From the NCBI GenBank assembly GCA_902595515.1, contig CACJQK010000011.1:1-48050 (forward strand): a stretch of 48,050 bases of DNA, read 5' to 3'. Below the pieces are notes generated by a model. It was not told where the DNA came from. It saw only the letters and a list, made by a program, of their open reading frames with translations, and did no database searches. Each line of letters opens with the position of its first letter. Position 1 is the first letter of the stretch. Positions 16,264-24,428 of this stretch are shown here, in pieces. The position numbers were made by a program, and so were the translations under genes. The stretch comes from an uncultured SAR116 cluster alpha proteobacterium. Its GTDB lineage: Bacteria > Pseudomonadota > Alphaproteobacteria > Puniceispirillales > Marisalimonadaceae.

Positions 16264-17358
16264 TTACTCAATCTTTCCAATTTGACTTTCGTGCTCTAAC
16301 AATTGATCTAAGATAGTTATCGCTAGCATAGCTTCAGCTACAGGAACAGCCCTAATTCCAACGCAAGGATCGTGCCTACCTTTTGTTTTAATCTTAATAG
16401 GTTCATTTTGTAAATTTATAGAGTTTTTTTCTGTTAAAATAGAGCTCGTTGGTTTAACAATAAATTTAGCCACAATAGGCTGGCCAGAAGAAATTCCTCC
16501 TAATATTCCTCCAGAGTGATTAGACCCGAAATAATAATCTCCTTTATTGTCGGGATAAATTTCATCATTGGCTTCACTACCTGTTAAAGATGCTAAATCA
16601 AAACCAGAACCAATTTCTACACCTTTTACAGCGTTTATACTCATTAATGCTTCTGCAATTTGACTATCTAATTTTTTATAGACTGGACTTCCTAATCCTT
16701 TAGGTACATTTTCAGCAACAACTTCAATTATTGCACCGGCGCTATTTCCGTTCTTCCTAAGATTATCCAACCAAATTTCCCACTCTTTAGCGGCTTTTGG
16801 ATCTCCGCAAAAAAAAGGGTTATTGTTAACTTCATTCCAATTAAAATTTTCACGATTAATCTTATTTGGTCCTAATTGGATTACACTAGCTCTAATTTTT
16901 ATAGATTTTTTTAACTTATTTTCTAATACCTTAAATGCAATTGCGCCTGCTGCAACTCTTACAGCTGTTTCCCTCGCGCTAGATCTACCTCCTCCTCTAT
17001 AATCTCTTATTCCATATTTGTTCTGATATGTAATATCAGCATGTCCTGGTCTAAACTGACTTGAAATTTCAGAATAATCTTTACTTCTTTGATCTTCGTT
17101 TTTTATGTTAAGAGCGATCGGGTGACCTGTAGTTTTCCCCTCAAAAGTTCCAGATAGAATCTCTACAATATCGTTTTCTTTTCGTTGCGTAACAAATTTG
17201 GATTGACCAGGTTTTCTTCTATCCAAGTAAACTTGAATATCTTCTTCATTTACAGGAATTAAAGGAGGGACTCCATCTACTATGCATCCAATTGCTTTAC
17301 CATGGCTTTCACCAAAGCTGGTAAATTTAAAAATATTTCCAAAAGAGTTGCTCGCCAT
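16264..17358 (-). CDS. aroC: Chorismate synthase
   Basis: The 364-residue protein is typical in length. It starts [20 protein letters not shown] and has RPGHADITY, the motif [15 protein letters not shown] and [15 protein letters not shown], all conserved around the FMN and EPSP sites. It makes chorismate from 5-enolpyruvylshikimate 3-phosphate, the last common step of aromatic amino acid synthesis, and needs reduced FMN. It lies downstream of fabI on the same strand with a gap of about 30 bases, so the two may be co-transcribed. It is convergent with tlyA. Confidence 0.98.
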   Translation of the reverse strand: MASNSFGNIFKFTSFGESHGKAIGCIVDGVPPLIPVNEEDIQVYLDRRKPGQSKFVTQRKENDIVEILSGTFEGKTTGHPIALNIKNEDQRSKDYSEISSQFRPGHADITYQNKYGIRDYRGGGRSSARETAVRVAAGAIAFKVLENKLKKSIKIRASVIQLGPNKINRENFNWNEVNNNPFFCGDPKAAKEWEIWLDNLRKNGNSAGAIIEVVAENVPKGLGSPVYKKLDSQIAEALMSINAVKGVEIGSGFDLASLTGSEANDEIYPDNKGDYYFGSNHSGGILGGISSGQPIVAKFIVKPTSSILTEKNSINLQNEPIKIKTKGRHDPCVGIRAVPVAEAMLAITILDQLLEHESQIGKIE

Positions 17359-17390
17359 TTAAATTCTTTCAATTATATAATTTTAGTAAT

Positions 17391-18224
17391 TTAAATTTCT
17401 TTTTTTTCTGGAGACATATCTGGTGCATCGATAGCTTTCATTCCTACAACATGATAACCACAATCAACGTGATGAGTCTCACCAGTTACTCCCGCTGACA
17501 GATCAGATAAAAGATAAACACCACATCCACCAACATCATCTAACGTAACATTTCTACGAAGTGGAGAATTATATTGATTCCATTTAAGGATATACCTGAA
17601 ATCACCTATGCCACTAGCTGCAAGAGTTTTTATAGGGCCTGCTGATAAACTATTCACTCTAATTTTGCTGTCTCCTAGATCTGCAGCTAAATATCTTACT
17701 GAAGATTCAAGTGCGGCTTTAGCAACACCCATCACATTATAATGAGGCATTACTTTTTCTGCTCCATAATAAGTAAGGGTAATCATAGATCCACCATTTG
17801 GCATCATTGCTGCAGCTCTTTGAGCAACTGCGGTAAATGAATACACAGATATATCCATCGTTCTATAAAAGTTTTCTCTTGTTGTATCAACATACTCACC
17901 TTTTAATTCTTCTTTATCTGAGTATGCAATTGCATGAACTAAAAAATCAATATTGTTCCATTTCTCTTTGAGGAAATTGAATGTTTTGTCAATTGATTCA
18001 TCACTTGAAACATCGCAGGGTATGACAATGTCAGAACCAACTGACTCAGCAAGTGGACTGACCCTTTTTTGTAATGCTTCGCCTTGATATGTAAATGCTA
18101 TTTCCGCACCCTGTTTTGCAATTGCATTAGCTATACCCCACGCAATAGATCTATCATTGGCAACTCCCATAACAATGCCACGTTTGCCGTGCATGATCCC
18201 TTTATTGTGGTTTTCTTGTTCCAT
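17391..18224 (-). CDS. fabI: Enoyl-[acyl-carrier-protein] reductase (NADH), FabI
   Basis: The 277-residue protein belongs to the divergent SDR group. MGVANDRSIAWGIA at 19-32 is the FabI nucleotide motif. The catalytic residues fit the Tyr-x6-Lys pattern: Y162 and K169 in HYNVMGVAK, with Y152 in TYYGAEKV. It reduces trans-2-enoyl-ACP in the last step of each fatty-acid elongation cycle and is the triclosan target in other bacteria. AGGA lies shortly upstream of the ATG. It is transcribed toward aroC, and a 14-base inverted repeat sits in the spacer behind it. Confidence 0.97.
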   Translation of the reverse strand: MEQENHNKGIMHGKRGIVMGVANDRSIAWGIANAIAKQGAEIAFTYQGEALQKRVSPLAESVGSDIVIPCDVSSDESIDKTFNFLKEKWNNIDFLVHAIAYSDKEELKGEYVDTTRENFYRTMDISVYSFTAVAQRAAAMMPNGGSMITLTYYGAEKVMPHYNVMGVAKAALESSVRYLAADLGDSKIRVNSLSAGPIKTLAASGIGDFRYILKWNQYNSPLRRNVTLDDVGGCGVYLLSDLSAGVTGETHHVDCGYHVVGMKAIDAPDMSPEKKEI

Positions 18225-18261
18225 TATCTAGTTTTCCTGGTCTAAAAATCGCAATTTAGCA

Positions 18262-18311
18262 TTAAAATGATATAACCGACTATCATTATATAATTAATTA
18301 TATCATTTTAA
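18262..18311. repeat. 14-base inverted repeat between the glycine-zipper gene and fabI
   Basis: TTAAAATGATATAA (18262-18275) and its exact reverse complement TTATATCATTTTAA (18298-18311) flank a 22-base AT-rich loop. The stem contains almost no G-C pairs and is not followed by a T run, so it is a poor intrinsic terminator. It sits just upstream of fabI and could be an operator. It could also be chance in AT-rich DNA, although a perfect 14-base match is unusual. Confidence 0.5.
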
Positions 18312-18338
18312 AATATTTAACTATTATTAATTTGAAAC

Positions 18339-18866
18339 TTAATTAAGAGAATAACTTATTTTTTTTGTTAAAGTGATCAAATCTCCAGGGTTATAGGATC
18401 TGTTGCTATTCATAGAGATTGTTTCTCCATCTACGTTTATAATTAGTTTATATCCACTAATTTGTTCGGTGGTTTCAGTATGTATAACCTTTTGGACGCG
18501 ACAAACCTCTTTTTCAACAAAATTTTGATTTGCTTCAGCTTTGTCATTTCTAACAACTTCAGATCCAATCAAGGCTCCTAAAGCTGTTGCACCAGATTTG
18601 CCACCACCTTCACCAAGTCTGTTACCAATAGCACCTCCAATCAATGCTCCTATAAAATTATCTGCACCAAACTTGTTGGCATCTTGATTTACTGGTACTC
18701 TTTGAATTGAGCATCTTTTCTCATTTCTTGGTACTTTCTGTGTAGAATACTTTTTAAGCACTTCAACTGAAGAAACAGACCCAGTTACTTGATAGAAATT
18801 CGTTTTTGAGTAAGCGTTACTTGTTAGTAACATTAGGGATCCAAATAATAAAAAATTTTTAAGCAT
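18339..18866 (-). CDS. Glycine-zipper outer-membrane/periplasmic protein (17 kDa antigen-like)
   Basis: The 175-residue protein has a signal peptide (about residues 1-20, ending SNAYS). A glycine-zipper segment spans about 69-100, with FIGALIGGAIGNRLGEGG and GATALGALIGSEV, like the SlyB and Rickettsia 17 kDa antigen families that sit on or in the outer membrane. No Cys follows the signal region, so it does not look like a lipoprotein. A C-terminal beta-rich part (GYKLIINVDGETISM) follows. It is divergent from pdxH. The function is structural or unknown. Confidence 0.75.
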   Translation of the reverse strand: MLKNFLLFGSLMLLTSNAYSKTNFYQVTGSVSSVEVLKKYSTQKVPRNEKRCSIQRVPVNQDANKFGADNFIGALIGGAIGNRLGEGGGKSGATALGALIGSEVVRNDKAEANQNFVEKEVCRVQKVIHTETTEQISGYKLIINVDGETISMNSNRSYNPGDLITLTKKISYSLN

Positions 18867-18920
18867 TAATACCTCATGTTAATCTTTTAAATTTATTTAA
18901 AATACATATATCTATAGAAT

Positions 18921-19565
18921 ATGGCAAAATTAGTACTAAGTAATAAATCAGTAACATGGAGATCTCAGTTGGAACTAGAAAAAATTGTAGATCCAATACA
19001 ATTGTTTAAAAAATGGCTATCTGAAGCTGAAGAAAAAGAAATCAGAGATCCTAATGCTATGCAATTAGCTACAGTATCCAAAAGCGGTATGCCCTCAGTC
19101 AGAACAGTCTTGTTAAAAGATATTATTGATGGAGATTTTGTTTTTTATACAAACTATGAAAGTCGTAAATCTAGAGAAATTATTCTAACGGAAAAAGGTG
19201 CTATTTGCTTTTATTGGAAAAGTTTAAATCGTCAAGTAAGGTTAGTTGGTAATCTTAAAAAAGTTTCTGATGAAATTTCTGACAAATATTATCAATCTCG
19301 TTCAAGAGGTAGTCGAATTGGTGCTTGGGCCTCAAAACAATCAAGAGAATTAGAATCTAGAGAGGTCTTAATGCAACAGGTAAAAGTGTTCGAAGAAAAA
19401 TATAATGATAATGATATTCCTCGTCCAAGTTTTTGGGGTGGCTTTGCGTTAAAACCAGAAGAGTTTGAATTTTGGGAAGATGGAGATTTTAGATTGCATG
19501 ATAGATTCATTTTAAAACCTACCAATGTAAAAAATGAATGGATTGCTAAACGTCATTACCCGTAA
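18921..19565 (+). CDS. pdxH: Pyridoxine/pyridoxamine 5'-phosphate oxidase
   Basis: The 214-residue protein matches PdxH. It contains NAMQLATVSKSGMPSVRTVLLK, then FYTNYESRKSREI, then CFYWKSLNRQVRLVG for FMN binding, and the C-terminal RLHDRFIL near the substrate site. It oxidises PNP or PMP to pyridoxal 5'-phosphate using FMN and oxygen. Its last 20 bases overlap the 3' end of the convergent MFS gene. It stands alone on the plus strand. Confidence 0.96.
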   Translation: MAKLVLSNKSVTWRSQLELEKIVDPIQLFKKWLSEAEEKEIRDPNAMQLATVSKSGMPSVRTVLLKDIIDGDFVFYTNYESRKSREIILTEKGAICFYWKSLNRQVRLVGNLKKVSDEISDKYYQSRSRGSRIGAWASKQSRELESREVLMQQVKVFEEKYNDNDIPRPSFWGGFALKPEEFEFWEDGDFRLHDRFILKPTNVKNEWIAKRHYP

Positions 19566-20820
19566 TTTTTTTCTTATTTTTTGATTCTTTTAGACTCATT
19601 ATTAAAAAAATAACATAACAAATAATAAGCAATACTAAAAACAAACCAAAACCTGCTTGATAAGCCTTTATTGAATATCCACTTTGCTTTCCTGGCTCAA
19701 CTATTTGCATTATAAAACCAATTGCATATTGAACTATAAAAGCCATCAAAAAACATATCAAATTTACAGCAGTTGACGCACGAGCAGCATAGCTATTAGG
19801 AAAATGTTGACTAAGCCCAGCATAAGCTAATGTAGCTGCTAATGAGGTTATGCTTAACATAACCCATGGCCATATTGCTTTTGGCATTAATCCAAACGTA
19901 ATTATTGTAAATGGAATTATAAAAAATATTATAGCGCCTCCCATAACCCCAACAGGAGATATATTGAATTTTCTTAAGTAGTCTGTGATTATTCCTAAAG
20001 ATGTTGTTCCAATGGTCATCATTATTGTTGAAATAAAGAGAATATTAGCAATTTCACTTTTATTAAACTTACCAATATCAGCTAGCCAAGGACCTGCCCA
20101 TAGTCCTAATATAGCTAGACCAGTACCTCCTGCAATTCCAGATAACGGACCAATTCTCCAAAAAGCATAGCTTGTATAAATTTCCTTTAATACTCTTAAA
20201 ATAGATAATATTTCTTCATTTTTGGCACTTTCTTTTTTTTCCGGAACTATAAAGAATATTAGAGTCCCTATAAAAACTGTAATTATTCCAAGAAATAAAT
20301 AAACGCCTCTCCAATCAGTTATTTGCATAGCCATTTCCAAAGGTGTTGATGCTACAATTGCACCCATCCCACCTGCCGACATAAACAGACCTATTAAAAG
20401 TGGAAGTCTTTCTTTAGAAAACCAAACTGCAAAAGCTTTAAACGCTCCCATTAGAGCTCCAGAAACGCCTAGTCCAATTAATCCACGAGCTATAACTAGC
20501 GACCAAACATTGTTTCCAAAGCTGAATAATATAGCCCCTGTTGCCGCAACTAAAAATAAAATACTTTGAACTCTTCTAGCGCCAAACTTATCAAGTAAAA
20601 CCCCCAAGGGTAACTGAAACAAACCAAATGTTAAAAAATATGCAGATGTAATTAAGCCTAATTGCTCCGCATTTAGATTTAGCTCATTACTTAGATATGG
20701 GGCAAGAACAGCATTGGTTGACCGATAAAGATAAGATAAAAAATACCCACAAGCGAAAGGTAAAAAAATAAATATAAATTTTTGTAAGTTGTTTTTAGGA
20801 AGAATATTCATCCGTTTCAT
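19546..20820 (-). CDS. Major facilitator superfamily transporter
   Basis: The protein is about 424 residues, with about 12 hydrophobic segments. The MFS loop 2-3 signature GVLLDKFGARRVQ occurs after the second helix, and PYLSNELNLNAEQLGLITSAYFLTFGLFQLP is typical of oxalate/nitrate/hexuronate-like MFS carriers. The frame is open up to 20922, but the upstream part is hydrophobic and unlike an MFS start. The ATG at 20820, with GGA upstream, or the one at 20811 fits better. The substrate cannot be told. It is divergent from the M20 amidohydrolase gene, which might process or supply what it carries, but that is only positional inference. Confidence 0.88.
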   Translation of the reverse strand: MKRMNILPKNNLQKFIFIFLPFACGYFLSYLYRSTNAVLAPYLSNELNLNAEQLGLITSAYFLTFGLFQLPLGVLLDKFGARRVQSILFLVAATGAILFSFGNNVWSLVIARGLIGLGVSGALMGAFKAFAVWFSKERLPLLIGLFMSAGGMGAIVASTPLEMAMQITDWRGVYLFLGIITVFIGTLIFFIVPEKKESAKNEEILSILRVLKEIYTSYAFWRIGPLSGIAGGTGLAILGLWAGPWLADIGKFNKSEIANILFISTIMMTIGTTSLGIITDYLRKFNISPVGVMGGAIIFFIIPFTIITFGLMPKAIWPWVMLSITSLAATLAYAGLSQHFPNSYAARASTAVNLICFLMAFIVQYAIGFIMQIVEPGKQSGYSIKAYQAGFGLFLVLLIICYVIFLIMSLKESKNKKKITGNDV

Positions 20821-20969
20821 ATTCATCAAATTCCAAAAAATTATTGTTAAAAAAACTAATTTGTAGATTTCAAGATTAAGTTTTGACAAATTAGCACATT
20901 TACTATCCATACGATAGCTCAATGATTACAAAGTTGACCTTTTGTTTTAAGAGTATTTATAATAATCTC

Positions 20970-20975
20970 AAGGAG
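20970..20975 (+). promoter_or_regulatory. Ribosome binding site deciding the start of the M20 amidohydrolase
   Basis: A perfect AAGGAG lies six bases before the ATG at 20982. The frame is open back to 20922, but no comparable site precedes that ATG and the extra 20 residues are not family-like. Confidence 0.75.
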
Positions 20976-20981
20976 TGTCAC

Positions 20982-22169
20982 ATGAAAGTATCAAATGAAA
21001 TTATTAATATTTTTCCTGAAATAAAAAAGTGGAGGCATGAGTTACACGCTCATCCAGAGCTAGGCTATGAAGAGGAGTGGACATCTAATTTTGTTGCAGA
21101 GAAACTTGAATCTTTTGGTTTGGAAATTCACAGAGGGATGGCTAAAACAGGTGTTGTTGGTGTTTTAAAGGGAGCTAATGCCAGTCTTGGTGGTGGAGGA
21201 AATAAAGCTATTGGATTAAGAGCTGATATGGACGCCTTGCCAATGACTGAAGAAAATAATTTCTCTTACAAATCACAATTTGATGGCCGTATGCATGCAT
21301 GTGGTCACGACGGTCATATAGCTATGCTACTTGGGGCAGCGAAATTATTGTCTTCGAAAAAGGATTTTGATGGAACTGTGTATTTTATATTTCAACCTGC
21401 AGAAGAAGGAGGTGGTGGGGGACTTGCTATGATAGAGGATGGCTTGTTTCAACAATTTCCTATGGATAGTGTTTGGGGTATGCACAATTGGCCAGGTATG
21501 ACTGAAGGAAGTGTTGCTGTTCATAAAGGATCTGTTATGGCAGCAGCAGACAAATTTGAAGTTACTATAAATGGAAACGGTGGTCACGCCGCAATGCCTC
21601 AAGCAACAAATGATCCTGTTTTAGCAGTTACTGCTATTGTTCAGGCTTTGCAACAAATAGTTTCTCGAAGACAGAATCCTTTGGATGCAGTTGTGATTTC
21701 TGTAACTCAAATTAATGCAGGTTCTGGATTTAACATTATACCTCAAATAGCAAATTTTATCGGCACTATTAGAACTATTAACCCGGATACTAGAATAAGT
21801 GTTCATAAACAATTTACAGAAATTTGTGAGGCTACAGCAATAGCTTATGGTTGTTCAGCCAATATATCTGTCGTTAAAGGTTATCCTGTAACAATAAATG
21901 ACATTGAATCTAGTGAAAAAGCAATTAAAGTTTTATCAAATTTATTTGGTAAAGATTCGGTTAAAACTAATATGGCACCTTCTATGGGCGCTGAAGATTT
22001 TGCTTATATGTTAGAAAAAATACCTGGATCATATATATGGTTGGGAGCAGGTGAAGGGAAGTCAGGTTGTATGCTACATAATAGTAAGTATGATTTTAAT
22101 GACGATATTTTACCTTTAGGTATTGCATACTGGGAACAGTTAGTTAAATCAGAGATGCCTCTTAGATAA
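20982..22169 (+). CDS. M20-family amidohydrolase (HipO/IAA-amino acid hydrolase-like)
   Basis: The 395-residue protein has the M20 metal-binding motifs. RADMDALPM is followed by MHACGHDGH at 104-112, the Glu pair is at 141-142 in FQPAEEGGGG, and a late MGAEDFAYM brings the final ligands. The N-terminus WRHELHAHPELGYEE is the classic start of amidohydrolases that split N-acyl amino acids such as hippurate or N-acetyl-diaminopimelate. The exact substrate is unknown. The protein is cytoplasmic, with no signal peptide. It is divergent from the MFS gene and 42 bases upstream of a small membrane protein. Confidence 0.93.
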   Translation: MKVSNEIINIFPEIKKWRHELHAHPELGYEEEWTSNFVAEKLESFGLEIHRGMAKTGVVGVLKGANASLGGGGNKAIGLRADMDALPMTEENNFSYKSQFDGRMHACGHDGHIAMLLGAAKLLSSKKDFDGTVYFIFQPAEEGGGGGLAMIEDGLFQQFPMDSVWGMHNWPGMTEGSVAVHKGSVMAAADKFEVTINGNGGHAAMPQATNDPVLAVTAIVQALQQIVSRRQNPLDAVVISVTQINAGSGFNIIPQIANFIGTIRTINPDTRISVHKQFTEICEATAIAYGCSANISVVKGYPVTINDIESSEKAIKVLSNLFGKDSVKTNMAPSMGAEDFAYMLEKIPGSYIWLGAGEGKSGCMLHNSKYDFNDDILPLGIAYWEQLVKSEMPLR

Positions 22170-22211
22170 TATTGATAGACTTGTCTTGAATTTATTATTA
22201 TATATATTGAT

Positions 22212-22472
22212 ATGAAAAACACCTTATTTCTAATTATTTTAGCTATATTTACTGTGATATTAATTACAATACTTGCAATTAATTTATGGTTACAGATGTC
22301 AGACGTTACAATTAGTTATAACGGAAAAATCGCAATTTTTGTTGGTGCTTTTTTTACTATTTTATTAGGTTCTGGGTTAATGTCCTTAGCTTATTTTTCA
22401 TCTAAAAATGGCTTTGATGACCAAGTAGATCATGATTTAGACAGCTTACTCAAAAAATTTAAAGATCGTTAA
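22212..22472 (+). CDS. Small two-helix inner-membrane protein, function unknown
   Basis: The 86-residue protein has two transmembrane segments (about residues 4-26 and 39-62) and a short charged C-terminal tail with Asp and Lys. The second helix contains GAFFTILLGSGLMSLAYFSS, with small residues suited to helix packing. Similar short proteins are common in alphaproteobacteria, but none with a known function is recognised. It is 42 bases downstream of the M20 gene and may be in the same transcript. Confidence 0.7.
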   Translation: MKNTLFLIILAIFTVILITILAINLWLQMSDVTISYNGKIAIFVGAFFTILLGSGLMSLAYFSSKNGFDDQVDHDLDSLLKKFKDR

Positions 22473-22541
22473 TACTCTAGCAGATTTTATATTTCTTTAT
22501 CTCTTTTTTAGTATAATTTTTATTTAATTTTATTTTTAATA

Positions 22542-22556
22542 GTTGACTTTTTGTTG
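22542..22556 (+). promoter_or_regulatory. Candidate LexA-like direct repeat upstream of umuDC
   Basis: GTTG-N7-GTTG lies seven bases before the umuD ATG. The alphaproteobacterial LexA box is GTTC-N7-GTTC; the half-site spacing is identical, but the fourth base of each half differs. SOS control of umuDC is the usual arrangement elsewhere. The match is by eye and could be chance in T-rich DNA. Confidence 0.3.
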
Positions 22557-22563
22557 AATTTAT

Positions 22564-23091
22564 ATGAGAACAAAACATGAACAAAATATTTGGAATGAAA
22601 TAATGATTAATTTAAATTTAGAAGTAACCAAAAGAATTCTGGCTCAAAATGGACACTATAAGATGTTAGATAGATTAGAAGTATTTAGGCCATGTTTAAA
22701 TAGTTCTCAAACTTTTCCTCTTTATAGCTCTAAAGTTTCAGCTGGCTTTCCTTCTCCTGCAGACGATAACCTAGAGAAAAGTTTAGATTTAAATAGTTAT
22801 TTAATCAAACGTCCAGCGGCAACATTTTTTGTTCGTGTTAACGGCGACTCAATGATTAATGCTGGTATAAATGATAATGATATCTTGGTTGTTGATAGAA
22901 GTATTAAGCCTGCACACGGAAAAGTAATTATAGCTGTTTTAGATGGACAAATGACTGTTAAAAGATTGTACAAGCGGTCTGGAAAAATAATATTGATGCC
23001 AGAAAATGATTTATATAAGCCAATTGAAATTGAAGATCATATGAATATGGAAATTTGGGGAGTGGTAACTAGTTCGGTTCATTTTTTGTGA
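22564..23091 (+). CDS. umuD: UmuD-like S24 self-cleaving protein (translesion polymerase subunit)
   Basis: The protein has 175 residues, about 35 more than E. coli UmuD. The cleavage site is A60-G61 in VSAGFPSPADD. The catalytic Ser is S96 in NGDSMINAG and the general base Lys is K133 in MTVKRL. RecA-stimulated self-cleavage gives UmuD', the active partner of UmuC. No helix-turn-helix like that of LexA is evident in the extra N-terminal part. An in-frame ATG 13 codons downstream gives a length closer to the family. umuC starts one base after its stop, so the two are coupled. Confidence 0.92.
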   Translation: MRTKHEQNIWNEIMINLNLEVTKRILAQNGHYKMLDRLEVFRPCLNSSQTFPLYSSKVSAGFPSPADDNLEKSLDLNSYLIKRPAATFFVRVNGDSMINAGINDNDILVVDRSIKPAHGKVIIAVLDGQMTVKRLYKRSGKIILMPENDLYKPIEIEDHMNMEIWGVVTSSVHFL

Positions 23092-23092
23092 T

Positions 23093-24415
23093 ATGTATGG
23101 ACTAGTTGATTGTAATAATTTTTATGTTTCCTGCGAAAGAGTTTTTAACCCTTTATTGAGGAACAAGCCAGTTGTAGTATTATCCAATAATGATGGATGT
23201 ATTATTGCTAGATCTAATGAAGCAAAATCCTTGGGTGTGCCTATGGGAGCCCCATTACACTTATACAAAACATTAATAAAGAAGAACAAAATATTTACAT
23301 ATTCCTCAAATTATACTTTGTATGGGGATATGTCTTCTCGGGTAATGAACTCATTAAATTATTTTGTACCTGATATGGAAATATATTCTATTGACGAAGC
23401 ATTTCTAGACTTAAGCAAATTTAATGAAAAAACTATTTCAGAAGAAATGTTTAAAATTAGACAATTTATTTATCAGTGGACTGGTATACCTGTTTCAATC
23501 GGAGTAGGTCCTACCAAAACATTAGCAAAGTTAGCAAATAAAATGGCTAAGAAATATTCATCTAACAATGTTTATGTTTTAACTATATCTGATCATTTAA
23601 GAAGTATACTAAGTAATATTCAATTAGAAGATATTTGGGGCATCTCTAAAGGATGGGCAAATCGTTTAAAATCAATAGGAATTAATAATCCATTTGACCT
23701 GCAGCAATCAGATCCTCGTCAGATTAGGAAATTAGTATCAGTTGTTGGTGAGCGTATGGTTTATGAATTAAGAGGAAGTTCTTGTCTTACTCTAGAGAAT
23801 ATAGTGGATAAAAAGTCTATTACTGTTTCTAGGTCTTTTGGTAATATGATTAATGATAAATATAATCTCAAACAAGCATTAGCAAATCATGTAGCAAGAG
23901 CAGCAGAGAAGCTTAGAAGTCAATACAGCTTATGTGGAGAGATTTGTGTTTTTATTAATACTAATCGTTTTAGAAAGAAGGATTTACAATATAATAATAG
24001 TGCAATATCACCCTTTGATCATTTAACGGATAATACCAACATAATAATGAAAAAAGCATTTAAGATATTAAACACACTTTATCGTCCAAATTATAATTAT
24101 AAAAAAATTGGAGTAATATTACTTGACTTAAAACAAAGAAAAAAAGACGTTAAAAATACTAATTATGTTATTCAGGATAATTTGTTTACGTACAATAAGA
24201 GTTATAAAAATATTGCTAACAAATCTGATATTTGCATGAAAATATTAGATGATATAAATACTAAAATGGGGAAAATGACATTGTTTTATGGTTCTCAAGG
24301 GTTAATAAAACATTCAGGAAGAAAAAAAACAGAAAACAATAAATGGAGAATGCGATCTTTTTATAGATCTCCTTTTTACACCACAAATTGGGCTGATATA
24401 TTAAAAGTATCTTAG
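23093..24415 (+). CDS. umuC: DNA polymerase V catalytic subunit (Y-family), UmuC
   Basis: The 440-residue protein starts MYGLVDCNNFYVSCERVF, the UmuC palm motif. Catalytic acids are D6 and D101-E102 in YSIDEAFLDL. NNDGCIIARSNEAK (32-45), the helix-hairpin-helix region after KLANKMAKKY, and a little-finger domain followed by the UmuC-specific C-terminal region are all present. It performs error-prone translesion synthesis with UmuD'. It overlaps the umuD reading frame boundary by spacing of one base. The full length with intact residues argues that it is functional. Confidence 0.95.
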   Translation: MYGLVDCNNFYVSCERVFNPLLRNKPVVVLSNNDGCIIARSNEAKSLGVPMGAPLHLYKTLIKKNKIFTYSSNYTLYGDMSSRVMNSLNYFVPDMEIYSIDEAFLDLSKFNEKTISEEMFKIRQFIYQWTGIPVSIGVGPTKTLAKLANKMAKKYSSNNVYVLTISDHLRSILSNIQLEDIWGISKGWANRLKSIGINNPFDLQQSDPRQIRKLVSVVGERMVYELRGSSCLTLENIVDKKSITVSRSFGNMINDKYNLKQALANHVARAAEKLRSQYSLCGEICVFINTNRFRKKDLQYNNSAISPFDHLTDNTNIIMKKAFKILNTLYRPNYNYKKIGVILLDLKQRKKDVKNTNYVIQDNLFTYNKSYKNIANKSDICMKILDDINTKMGKMTLFYGSQGLIKHSGRKKTENNKWRMRSFYRSPFYTTNWADILKVS

Positions 24416-24428
24416 AGAAGTATTTGTA

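Noticed and set aside
20883-20915. TTGACA upstream of the M20 gene as a promoter
   Set aside because: No -10 element lies at 15-19 bases; the nearest candidate, TACGAT, is 21 bases away.
22473-22563. T-rich spacer as an intrinsic terminator after the small membrane protein gene
   Set aside because: No G-C stem precedes the T tracts.
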